From contig MPMI01000017.1 of the NCBI GenBank assembly GCA_002238415.1, positions 1 through 64,000 of the forward strand: a DNA stretch of 64,000 nt, read 5' to 3'. Below are positions 15,937 to 23,565 of the stretch, piece by piece. This DNA is from Desulfurellaceae bacterium bin18 (lineage in GTDB: Bacteria > Desulfobacterota > Binatia > Bin18). Positions within the stretch are counted from its first letter, which is position 1. The number at the start of each line of letters is the position of its first letter. Made by a program: the position numbers and the translations under genes. Under the pieces are notes generated by a model. It did no database searches and was not told the origin of the DNA. It saw only the letters and a list, made by a program, of their open reading frames with translations.

Positions 15937-16305
15937 ATGAAAGTTTTTTCAGTTTTGTTTGTTCTCTTGCTTGCTTCTCCGGTCCTCGCTCAGAACGAGG
16001 ATGTCTACAATGACGCCTTCTGCGCGTCCGTAGGTGGACAAAGGGAGGTCAGACACAACTACACCTTCCCCACAGGAGAAAGCTACGTCATAGTCGATTG
16101 TGAGACGGAGGGCACTGTGTATGAGGGTGGGCTAGACAAGCGCAGCAGTTTGGATAGCATCCAGCAAGCCGTGTTCTTTGCCTATCTCACGGGCAAAGAA
16201 CCGGCTGTGGTGGTCTATGACACAGACGGGAAAATGGGACGGTTTGAGTATCGGATTCAGATGGCGTGTGGGATAGTGGGAGTGGAGTTTTTGCTTAGTC
16301 GGTAA
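15937..16305 (+). CDS. Small exported hypothetical protein, 122 aa
   Basis: ATG 15937 has AGGGTAGGA upstream; the longer frame to 15844 overlaps the previous gene. Signal peptide MKVFSVLFVLLLASPVLAQ. The mature protein has three cysteines and a segment SYVIVDCETEGTVYEGGLDK, with Tyr/Phe-rich C-terminal strands. It shares the 'acidic, Cys-containing, VYEGGLDKRSSLDS' theme of effector-like secreted proteins but no family is recognised. Probably co-transcribed with the YecR-like gene. Confidence 0.55.
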   Translation: MKVFSVLFVLLLASPVLAQNEDVYNDAFCASVGGQREVRHNYTFPTGESYVIVDCETEGTVYEGGLDKRSSLDSIQQAVFFAYLTGKEPAVVVYDTDGKMGRFEYRIQMACGIVGVEFLLSR

Positions 16306-16351
16306 GCAACTAGCACAGCCCATTGGGGAAGTCAGACGGGCAGTTTTCGCC

Positions 16352-16399
16352 GGTGCTGATACACTTTGCCTATGTTAGTGGTGTAAGTGTATCAGCACC
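16352..16399. repeat. Perfect 15-bp inverted repeat with 18-nt loop
   Basis: GGTGCTGATACACTT (16352-16366) is repeated exactly as its reverse complement at 16385-16399. It stands between convergent genes (ends at 16305 and 16407). There is no U-tract on either side, so it is not a textbook terminator. It could still end transcription, or be a recombination or regulatory site. Confidence 0.6.
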
Positions 16400-16406
16400 C
16401 TAGCGG

Positions 16407-17006
16407 CTAGGGAGTTGACAGGACTGTAAAAACAAGTGCAAGAGCAGCTACAAATGTGCCGAGGATGAGTGCCCATGTGCGCTGTTTATCCCTGTTATCT
16501 TTCTTAGCAGCCTTAGCGAGGTCTGGGAGATACTCAACAAGAAGTTTGTAGTTCTTCCGTAGCGTTGCTACATGATTTCTAGCATCCTCGTAAAAACCTC
16601 CCCTATTTTCTAAACTCGGTACTGTTGCTTCAGTGAAGGTTTTCGCTTCGTTGATCTCTGCAATGATGTCACCGTAATTTGATATGACTTGGGAAAAATC
16701 AACGGTCGGGAAATCCCTTGCCCGAATCTCGTCTATCCTGCTGATATAATACTGAATACCTGAGTCGTTTGTGTCTTAGATGGCCCGCTGGATATGTTTT
16801 TCGGTGGAAGTCAGTTCTCCTTCAATTTCATCTTCTTCCGAAGCCGTCAGCGCCCTGAGAAGATGCTGTCCCGCATACCGGCACTGGTTGACCCCTGTGA
16901 CGACGAGTTCTTGTTTGTCACGACCAATGTTTTTGATGTCGGACTCAGCCGTGTTGTACAAATCTCTGATCTCGTTGAAACGATCTCGGTACTTCTCCGA
17001 GATCAT
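16407..17006 (-). pseudogene. Membrane-anchored protein gene interrupted by an in-frame TAA, 199 codons
   Basis: ATG 17006 overlaps the previous stop (ATGA) with GGAGG upstream, so the start is secure. The frame encodes MISEKYRDRFNEIRDLYNTA, a helical region rich in E/K/R, and hits TAA at 16778-16776 after 76 codons. The same frame then continues without interruption for 122 further codons with clear coding character (YYISRIDEIRARDFPTVDF, FYEDARNHVATLRKNYKLLV). It ends in a C-terminal transmembrane helix (WALILGTFVAALALVFTVL). Either a nonsense mutation or readthrough; the second half has no start codon of its own. Looks like a tail-anchored, possibly coiled-coil protein. Confidence 0.7.
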
Positions 17007-17263
17007 GTATTGCCTCCCTGCGTATCCTCCTCCTCCGCAAACAAATCCTCGGGCATTTCAAAGCGACCAGAAGCCAACAGCACGCTACCCTCTGCATGTT
17101 GTTGGACAATTTCTTTCGTGAGTCGGGCTTCGCGCTCTTGAGATTCTTCAACGCTGGGAATATGAGCCATCGGTGCGGGGAACAGGCGACGTAACCATGT
17201 AGAACCCATCTTTGCCTCCATCCTCGATTGGTCTATAGTTTCCAAGAAAAGTTTTGGGTCCAT
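17003..17263 (-). CDS. Small hypothetical protein coupled to the interrupted membrane-anchored gene, 86 aa
   Basis: The protein starts MDPKLFLETIDQSRMEAKMG and has an acidic Glu-rich C-terminal half (EESQEREARLTKEIVQQHAE, FEMPEDLFAEEEDTQGG) likely to form a helix. Its stop overlaps the next start. The RBS is poor at ATG 17263. It may instead depend on translation of the short upstream ORF at 17343-17233. No family recognised. Confidence 0.5.
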   Translation of the reverse strand: MDPKLFLETIDQSRMEAKMGSTWLRRLFPAPMAHIPSVEESQEREARLTKEIVQQHAEGSVLLASGRFEMPEDLFAEEEDTQGGNT

Positions 17264-17343
17264 ATATTCATGTCCATACAGGACATGATAGAGGCCAATC
17301 TAGGCACAAGGGTATGATTTATCTCTCTTTTCCGGCGTGGCAT
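17233..17343 (-). CDS. Candidate short upstream ORF, 36 aa
   Basis: ATG 17343-17341 follows an excellent Shine-Dalgarno (GGAAGGAGGAAGGT). It encodes MPRRKREINHTLVPRLASIM and a further 16 residues, ending 30 nt inside the next gene in another frame. It could be a leader peptide that couples ribosomes into the weakly initiated gene at 17263, or a small protein. Confidence 0.35.
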   Translation of the reverse strand: MPRRKREINHTLVPRLASIMSCMDMNIWTQNFSWKL

Positions 17344-17664
17344 ACCTTCCTCCTTCCATATACGTCACTGTAGACGCAGGGAGGCCTTCCTTGCGGGAAG
17401 GCTATTAAACTGCTGTAGATTCGTGACTCCAAGACATTCCTGTCCGATTTCTACGGGCAGTGCTAGAGCTGTCAAAAGAACCGTACCAAGGATAGATTTG
17501 AAATTCAACTACCTAATTAGTCCAGTACCTTCACAGGTCGCGGTCAGAGACCCAGCAGGTTCAGGGAGATCGTCCATACGACCTTACAGCAAATCCATCC
17601 AGTAAGCTGAGTCTTTTTATTTCTCCATCTCCTTATAGACTCAACACCTTTGGAATAGTCAAAT
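17344..17664. other. Intergenic region with a small hairpin
   Basis: No supported gene. A perfect stem, GCCTTCC-TTGC-GGAAGGC core, lies at 17384-17402 without a clear U-tract. The region separates the IS1595 remnant from the small operon on its left and may contain that operon's promoter. Confidence 0.4.
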
Positions 17665-18576
17665 CTACCCAAACAGCCCTCTCAAAATAGTATCAAAAGC
17701 GTTCGGGTCCTTCCTTCGGTTGTACTTCCAGCTTGCCTCATTCAGGTACAGCGGCATGTACTTCTTGGTGTAGTGGTGGTGCGTACCGTACCAAGCCCGC
17801 TTTACCAGTGACCAGAATCCCTCAATCGTGTTCGTGTAGATGTCTCCGTCCACGTACCGTTTGCTGTGGTTGATGACATCGTGCTCGTACAAGCCCTCAA
17901 TTTCCCGATAGCCAGGAAATTCATCAGTCAAGACCGTTGTACCCTCGGGACTGACAGCCGAACGGATGAACCGCGCCAAGGTTTCGCCGTCTACCCTCTT
18001 TGCCATCATGGTCTTGACTTCGCCACCACGCTCCACAGCACCCAGCACGGCGGTCTTCTTGGTGGGATTGTTACCTGAGCCCTTTGGCCGGTCTTCCTTC
18101 TTGTTCTCCTTGCGAGGTCGGCCACCCACAAAAGTTTCGTCTGCTTCTACGATGCCCTTCAGCAAGGTGTCTTTCTTGCCCATCGCCTTGCGAATGCGTT
18201 GGAGGATGTACCATGCTGTTTTCTGGTTGAGTCTGAGGTCACGGGCAAGTTGGTGACTGGAGAGGCTTTTCTTAGCGTTGACGACTAAGGAGATGGCGGC
18301 AAACCACTTCTGGAGAGGAATACGGGTTTTCTCGAAGATCGTGCCGGAGAGCACGTTAAAGGAGGAAGTACACTCATGGCAGTTCCAGCGGCCTACAAGA
18401 TTGTTCTCTTTCTTGCGGTTTACGTCTGTGGAACCGCAGTAGGGGCACTTAACTACTCATTGCGAAACTTGAATGTTGTCGGGGGGCGCCGTGGCTTGGA
18501 ATGTGGGCAAAATTGCCTGTAGAGATACTGTCAAGGCCAAAGGCAAAGGCTTCATCAATCGTCGTAAATGCACCAT
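17665..18576 (-). pseudogene. IS1595-family (ISXO2-like) transposase, 5' part broken
   Basis: The catalytic DDE region is intact. Features are a TIFEKTRIPLQKWF helix, the SSHQLARDLRLNQKTAWYIL HTH, EADETFVGGR with the first Asp/Glu, VLTDEFPGY with the second Asp, and YTNTIEGFWSLVKRAWYGTH-type motifs. A zinc ribbon (CPYCG...CHEC) is encoded in the same frame at 18355-18456. However, TGA at 18459-18457 precedes it and there is no start codon between the stop and the GTG at 18354. A well-placed ATG with AGGAGG (18576) opens the same frame before the TGA. The element is probably inactivated by this stop or by a frameshift. No clear terminal inverted repeats were found by eye. Confidence 0.78.
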
Positions 18577-18717
18577 TATTCCTCCTTTCGTGTGGCGATT
18601 TATCCCTCTCCTGAGAGGGTCTGATAGTCCCACGGACACCCCGGACGACATCTGCGAACAGCTATTTGAAGGATTCAAGGTAAGTATCGTTTGAAGATTG
18701 TCAAGCAAAAGGGGATG

Positions 18718-18942
18718 TCAGTTTTGGGCAGTCCGCTCGATCAGCGCCCGCAAGGCCAGCATGTTCTCTTCATACTGCTGGTCACGGTGGCGCGCGCTCT
18801 GGCGCATGAGCCACAGGCCCCAGGCAATCAGGCCACATTGCCCGAGCCCAACGCTCAGCGCGATGAGATTCCCCCAGCTCAGGCCGGGGTGTGCGATATT
18901 TTCCAGTGCTAAGACCACTCTCAGCACAAGCTCTTCACTCAC
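18718..18942 (-). CDS. Small single-span membrane protein, family B copy 2, 74 aa
   Basis: GTG 18942 with GGGGAG nine nt upstream is preferred over ATG 18990, because the resulting VSEEL start matches copy 1 (MSEFE) at 4663. One transmembrane helix (about residues 21-45, LIALSVGLGQCGLIAWGLWLM) is followed by a basic segment and the tail ENMLALRALIERTAQN, almost identical to copy 1. The DNA of the last about 50 bp is also well conserved. Function unknown. It lies next to the IS1595 remnant. Confidence 0.6.
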   Translation of the reverse strand: MSEELVLRVVLALENIAHPGLSWGNLIALSVGLGQCGLIAWGLWLMRQSARHRDQQYEENMLALRALIERTAQN

Positions 18943-19156
18943 GGGTCCGTTCTCCCCTATGTCTAGTCCTTCGTCAAGACTTTGGCCCAACTAATAGGCC
19001 CTCCTTACGAAGCAGTATTTCAGCGAGTACGCAAGGACATAAACTCACGCGCCTGACGATCCCTGAGCGTTACGAACTCTCCGCCCTTGGTCAGCGCATC
19101 GATCTTATTCGTTGCCCCCTTCTTCGCCACCACAGAACTGATTTCCTGTTTTGGTT

Positions 19157-19257
19157 CATCGAACACCCCTCTCGCTACTCTGCTTCCAGCCGGATCGTCA
19201 CTGCGCCATATAGCCGCCGTCAACCGGCATCGGATGCCCGGTGACAAAAGACGCCGT
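19157..19257 (-). pseudogene. SDR gene 3' fragment with conserved downstream spacer
   Basis: About 100 bp matches 22162-22262, covering the last 20 codons of the intact SDR gene (VTGHPMPVDGGYMAQ) and the spacer that carries GGGAGGGGTGTTC-like Shine-Dalgarno sequence. Upstream SDR sequence is absent. Downstream, a minus-strand frame (19175-19020) ends in FVTLRDRQAREFMSLRTR and may be another gene tail. This is debris of a duplicated SDR module. Confidence 0.65.
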
Positions 19258-19380
19258 ACGGAAGTTTAATCAGGGGAGGAGGGAGCTGGTTTTTTCCGTG
19301 TTGTTTCCAGTTCGCATGGTACATGTTAGCCGGGCTGGACGCGTCCACCCATACCGGTGCGCCAAGGATTTCTGTGTGTC

Positions 19381-19404
19381 GTGCGTCTAAACTATGAGAC
19401 GCAC
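19381..19404. promoter_or_regulatory. Perfect 8-bp inverted repeat in the sigma-factor leader
   Basis: GTGCGTCT-AAACTATG-AGACGCAC lies 24 nt before the start of the ECF sigma gene. It could be an operator or a leader hairpin. The CGTCTAA within the left arm also resembles the -10 region of ECF-type promoters (CGTC), which would fit autoregulation. The assignment is tentative. Confidence 0.4.
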
Positions 19405-19428
19405 AAATGCGGCGGAGGACGATAGACC

Positions 19429-19974
19429 ATGACTGAACCATCAGACGACGCCCTGGCCATTCGTGCCGGGGCCGGTGACCGGGAGGCGTTCGCCGAGTTG
19501 CTCAAGCGTCACTACGACCGGATATTCCGGATCGGTGTCCGCGTCCTCGGCGATACGGAAGCGGCGGCCGACCTTGCCCAGGAGGTCTGCGTCGGTCTGC
19601 CCGGCAAGCTGACCTCCTATCGCCGGAAAGGCCGGTTCACCACTTGGCTCTATCGGGTGGTGGTGAACGCGGCCCGGGACGCGCTCCGCCGTGCTGCGAC
19701 CCGGCGGCGCCTGGAAAGCGACTATACCGCGCTGAAGGCGCCGGACCGTCCGGGGCACAGTCCTGAGAATAGCGAGTCCGTCTGGCTGCGCCAGGCCCTG
19801 GGGCGATTGTCGGTCGAATTGCGAACCACCTTGATCCTGGTGATTGAGGAGGGCCTGGGCCATGCCGAAGCCGGGAAAGTCCTGGGCGTGACCGCCGCCA
19901 CCGTGTCCTGGCGTATGCACAAGGTGCGCAAATGTCTGCGCGCGTATGCAGTCAAAGAGGAAGTGGTCCCATGA
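19429..19974 (+). CDS. ECF-type RNA polymerase sigma factor, 181 aa
   Basis: Sigma-70 region 2 spans about residues 12-82 (FAELLKRHYDRIFRIGVRVL, DLAQEV with C, TTWLYRVVVNAARDALRR). Region 4 spans about 120-172 (LRTTLILVIEEGLGHAEAGK, VLGVTAATVSWRMHKVRK). Regions 1 and 3 are absent, as in extracytoplasmic-function sigma factors. Its stop overlaps the start of the VWA gene (ATGA), so the two are translationally coupled. The partner has an N-terminal cytosolic segment and a transmembrane helix, so it may serve as the membrane anti-sigma or sensor (inference). Confidence 0.9.
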   Translation: MTEPSDDALAIRAGAGDREAFAELLKRHYDRIFRIGVRVLGDTEAAADLAQEVCVGLPGKLTSYRRKGRFTTWLYRVVVNAARDALRRAATRRRLESDYTALKAPDRPGHSPENSESVWLRQALGRLSVELRTTLILVIEEGLGHAEAGKVLGVTAATVSWRMHKVRKCLRAYAVKEEVVP

Positions 19975-21917
19975 ACGACGAAATTGAACGCTTGCAGTCG
20001 GCGCTTCGCGCCAACCGACCCAGCCCGCCGGCCGAATGCCAGGAACGGGCGCTTGCCGCAGCGCTTGCCGCCTTCGATGACCATCATCAAACGCGCAGCA
20101 AGGGTGCAGTCCAAGCCGAGTACGACAACCGCCGCCGCGGAGTCTGGTGGCTGTTTCTGCCGGTCTCGAATTGGTGGCTGCGCCCGGCGTTCGCCAGCGC
20201 GATAACCCTGGGGCTGGCCGTGGTCCTGTTTGTTGCCTACCTGCGGCCCTTCACCCAGCTCTCGTCTCTTGGACCAGGGCTCGAATCCGGCCTTCAGGAG
20301 CAAGATTGGGAGGGGGAGCCGCCGGACACCCTCTCCAGCCTCACCGGGGTATTCACCAGTGCGGAGTCAGCTCCCCCCCTCGGCCTCAGTGCAGCCCCCG
20401 GGGGACGCGCCATGCGCTCGCTCGCGGCCGATAGAGCCGGTGGCACCGCCTTCCGCGACCAGGGCCGCGACCGGTTCACCGCCTTCGACCCCAACCCGGT
20501 CAAGGTGACCGCAGAGGAGCCGGTCTCCACCTTCTCCATTGACGTGGATACCGCTTCCTACGCCTTTATGCGTGCCTCGCTGAACCAGATGGTGCTGCCC
20601 CCCCAAGACGCTGTGCGCATCGAGGAACTGATCAACTACTTCTCATATAACTACGCCCTGCCCGACAGCCGGGAAGCACCCTTCGCCGCCGCCGTCTCCG
20701 TGCTGCCTGCCCCCTGGAACCCGACCAACCGGCTGCTGCACATCGGCATACGAGGGTATATGCAGGACCCCGGCGCGGCTAAACAGGCCAACTTGGTATT
20801 CCTGGTCGACACTTCAGGCTCGATGAACGCGCCCAATAAGCTGCCGCTGCTGGTCAACTCGCTGAAACTGCTGCTCGAGACCCTCGCCCCGCAAGACCGA
20901 GTGGCTGTCGTCACCTATGCCGGTGCGGCCGGCATCGCGCTTCCGCCCACCCCGGTGGCTGAGAAATCACGGATTCACGCCGCCTTAGATCGCCTGGGGG
21001 CCGGCGGCTCGACCGCTGGGGCCGAAGGTATCCGTCAGGCCTATCTGCTCGCGGAAGAGCACTTTGTCACAGGTGGTATCAACCGGGTCGTGCTGGCCAC
21101 GGATGGCGACTTCAACGTGGGCATCACCGACCCGCAAGCGCTAACCGGCTTTGTCTCCAGAAAGCGGAACAGCGGGGTCTATCTGTCCGTGCTCGGCTTC
21201 GGCATGGGCAACTACAACGATGACTTGATGCAGCGCCTGGCCCAGAACGGCAACGGCAACGCCGTCTATATCGACAGTCTGTCCGAGGCTCGTAAAGCCC
21301 TGTCGGAGGAGGCCACGGCATTGCTCTTCCCTATCGCCAAGGACGTGAAGATCCAGGTAGAGTTCAATCCGACAACGGTGAGTGAGCACCGGCTGATCGG
21401 CTATGAAACCCGCATGCTGCGCCGCGAAGACTTCAGCAACGACAAGGTGGACGCCGGCGACATCGGTGCCGGCCACACCGTGACCGCCATCTATGAACTG
21501 ACGCCCGCTGGCTCCGGGGCCGAACGGACCGAACCCCTGCGCTACCAGGTTGCGGCACCGACCGGTAGTGCTTTCAAGGACGAACTCGCCTTCCTGAAGA
21601 TCCGCTACAAGCTGCCCGAGGAAGAGACCAGCAAGCTGATCACCAGGCCCGTGACCTCGGCGGATGCAGCGGCGAGCGTTGAAGCTGCCCCGCGTGAGGC
21701 GCGTTTCGCCGCCGCGGTCGCCGCGTTCGGCCAGTTGCTGCGCGGCGGACGCTATATCGGTGATTACAACTACGACGATGTGGCCGCGCTCGCCCAGGAC
21801 GCGCGCGGCCAGGATCCCTATGGCTACCGGGCCGAGTTCATCGGCCTAGTCAAGCTCGCGGAATCCGCCGCTGCCCTGGCGCCGCTGCCATCCCCCGATA
21901 CAATAAACGGCCCCTAG
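19971..21917 (+). CDS. YfbK-like von Willebrand factor A membrane protein, 648 aa
   Basis: The start at ATG 19971 is set by overlap with the sigma stop. A cytosolic N-terminus (about 1-65) is followed by one transmembrane helix (about 72-92). A YfbK N-terminal domain covers about 170-260 (EEPVSTFSIDVDTASYAFMR, VRIEELINYFSY). A VWA domain carries the MIDAS motif DTSGS at about 280-284 and ATDGDFNVG. The C-terminal DUF3520-type region is rich in Arg/Ala with GGRYIGDYNYDDVAALA near the end. Such proteins often pair with ECF sigma factors. The stop shares a CTAG with the convergent CaiB fragment. Confidence 0.88.
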   Translation: MNDEIERLQSALRANRPSPPAECQERALAAALAAFDDHHQTRSKGAVQAEYDNRRRGVWWLFLPVSNWWLRPAFASAITLGLAVVLFVAYLRPFTQLSSLGPGLESGLQEQDWEGEPPDTLSSLTGVFTSAESAPPLGLSAAPGGRAMRSLAADRAGGTAFRDQGRDRFTAFDPNPVKVTAEEPVSTFSIDVDTASYAFMRASLNQMVLPPQDAVRIEELINYFSYNYALPDSREAPFAAAVSVLPAPWNPTNRLLHIGIRGYMQDPGAAKQANLVFLVDTSGSMNAPNKLPLLVNSLKLLLETLAPQDRVAVVTYAGAAGIALPPTPVAEKSRIHAALDRLGAGGSTAGAEGIRQAYLLAEEHFVTGGINRVVLATDGDFNVGITDPQALTGFVSRKRNSGVYLSVLGFGMGNYNDDLMQRLAQNGNGNAVYIDSLSEARKALSEEATALLFPIAKDVKIQVEFNPTTVSEHRLIGYETRMLRREDFSNDKVDAGDIGAGHTVTAIYELTPAGSGAERTEPLRYQVAAPTGSAFKDELAFLKIRYKLPEEETSKLITRPVTSADAAASVEAAPREARFAAAVAAFGQLLRGGRYIGDYNYDDVAALAQDARGQDPYGYRAEFIGLVKLAESAAALAPLPSPDTINGP

Positions 21918-22165
21918 GAATTTTTCTCAAACAGGACGCCGGCCTCGCGTAACTGTTGCACCTCTTCGGGCGAACGTTTCAGGTATGCGGTGAGAATTTC
22001 CTGGTTATGCTGTCCCAGGGTGGGAGCCTTGAGCGGCAGGTCGTCAGGAAAACTGGAAAAGCGGAGCGGCATGCCGGGAATATCAAACTCGCCGACAATG
22101 GGGTCATTGATGGTGCGTACGGTGCCGCGTTCCCGCAGGCGGGAGTGCTGTGTCGTTTCCGCCAC
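21914..22165 (-). pseudogene. CaiB/BaiF CoA-transferase C-terminal fragment, 83 codons
   Basis: The fragment is nearly identical in DNA to the 3' end of the intact gene at 25222-26445 (about 220 bp with few differences). It encodes the last about 75 residues (TINDPIVGEFDIPGMPLRFS ... REAGVLFEKNS). The rest of the transferase is missing. GTG 22165 follows GGGAGGGG in the SDR spacer, so an 83-aa peptide could be translated, but the catalytic Asp domain is absent. It lies downstream of an intact SDR gene, copying the SDR-to-CaiB order of the 27253-23985 operon. Confidence 0.8.
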
Positions 22166-22202
22166 GAACACCCCTCCCGTTACTCTACCTCCCGCAGGGC
22201 CT

Positions 22203-22964
22203 TCACTGCGCCATATAGCCGCCGTCAACCGGCATCGGATGCCCGGTGACAAAAGACGCCGCATCCGAGCACAGCCAGACGACCGCCTCCGCAATTTCCT
22301 CGGGCTGCCCCAAACGGCCTACCGGCTGGGCGGCGGCCATTTTCTCCACCACTCGAGGGCGCCGCTGGCCGACGCTCTGAAGCATGGGCGTATCAATCGG
22401 ACCGGGGCAGACGGCATTGACGCGAATACCGGCCTTGGCATACTCCAGGGCAGCCGTTTTGGTCAGGCCGACCACGCCATGTTTACTGGCAACATAGGCG
22501 CCGGCGCGCGGCACGCCGATCAGCCCGGCATCGGACGCCGTATTGACGATGGCCCCCTTACCCTGGGTGAGCATGCGCGGAATCTCCGCCTTCATGCACA
22601 GCCAGACCCCCGTCAGATTAATGGCAATGATGCGCTCCCAGTTCTCCTCCGTGCAGTCAACCGTGCTCTGTGCCTTGCCGGCTATGCCCGCGTTATTATG
22701 CGCGCAGTCCAGGCGGCCATAGGTCTCAACCGTCGTATTGATTAACGCTTCTACATCAGCCGCCTGGGAGACATCGGCTTGCACAAAGACCGCCTGGCCG
22801 CCCGCGCTCTGAATCAGGCGAACCGTTTCCTCTCCGCCTTCGACGACGACATCGGAAACGACCACCTTGGCACCTTCACGCGCAAAGGCCAGAGCCGACT
22901 GCCGGCCTATGCCCGACCCGCTGCCGGTGACCAACGCCACTTTGCCCTCAACCAGTCCTGCCAT
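22203..22964 (-). CDS. Short-chain dehydrogenase/reductase, 253 aa
   Basis: A classical SDR: TGSGSGIGR nucleotide loop (residues 13-21), NNAGIAG, catalytic YVASK (Tyr at about 154), a VCPGPIDTPM segment and the typical end VDGGYMAQ. NAD(P)-dependent alcohol/ketone interconversion is expected; substrate unknown. Good RBS (AAGGAGTGACAC). Its 3' end is the parent of the fragments at 19157-19257 and 14340-14370. Downstream lies the CaiB fragment, so this locus is a decayed copy of an SDR-CaiB module. Confidence 0.88.
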   Translation of the reverse strand: MAGLVEGKVALVTGSGSGIGRQSALAFAREGAKVVVSDVVVEGGEETVRLIQSAGGQAVFVQADVSQAADVEALINTTVETYGRLDCAHNNAGIAGKAQSTVDCTEENWERIIAINLTGVWLCMKAEIPRMLTQGKGAIVNTASDAGLIGVPRAGAYVASKHGVVGLTKTAALEYAKAGIRVNAVCPGPIDTPMLQSVGQRRPRVVEKMAAAQPVGRLGQPEEIAEAVVWLCSDAASFVTGHPMPVDGGYMAQ

Positions 22965-23073
22965 GTGTCACTCCTTATTGGGGGAGACACTATCAACAAA
23001 ATGAGTCACCGGTAAAGGGAGAGATCCAGCTTCTCCTATTGCTTTCTTTTTGAAAGCGTCCTAGCATTCTGAA

Positions 23074-23565
23074 GTGCGAAGAGAGGCGACCTTTGATAGC
23101 TCCTTCTGGATTCATGCGGTCTATTTAGACTTAGTTGATTTCCTTCCGAGCGACTACGCGCTCATTTGTACTAAAGCGGTAGAAAAGGAATTGGGTCGTG
23201 AGAATCCAACGAGCTTACGGCTCCAGGAACTATTGTCTGGAGACTGCGTCAAGTTGGGGGCACCTCAATCTATCAAGCTCAAACTGTATGGAGACGGAGA
23301 ACGAGCGGCTATCAATCTCGCCCTGGAAAGACAATGCCTATTACTGATTGACGACTGGCGACCGTATGAAGCGGCACAGGCGGCTGGAGCTGAGGTCGTT
23401 AATATAGGAGCGTATCTGGTGCAGTTATACGACCGGAAACATATTTCGTTTGAGCGTGTAGTAAGCGATTTCGCTCACTTGACAAGGCGGGGGACATTCC
23501 GGCCTACGTGGCTCCAAGCTGCTCTCAAGCTCGTCGCAGAAATCCGACAGAGGAGAATGGACTGA
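23074..23565 (+). CDS. PIN-like domain protein, putative toxin, 163 aa
   Basis: A GTG start (23074) is used; no ATG is available upstream. The PIN-domain acid residues appear in order: FDSSFW (Asp near 8), KAVEKELGRE (Glu near 42), GDGERAAINLALE (Glu near 79) and LLIDDWRP (Asp near 97). This DUF3368-like arrangement is typical of VapC-type ribonucleases. Its stop overlaps the next start (TGATG). The base composition is lower in GC than the flanking metabolic genes, consistent with horizontal transfer. Target RNA unknown. Confidence 0.75.
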   Translation: MRREATFDSSFWIHAVYLDLVDFLPSDYALICTKAVEKELGRENPTSLRLQELLSGDCVKLGAPQSIKLKLYGDGERAAINLALERQCLLLIDDWRPYEAAQAAGAEVVNIGAYLVQLYDRKHISFERVVSDFAHLTRRGTFRPTWLQAALKLVAEIRQRRMD

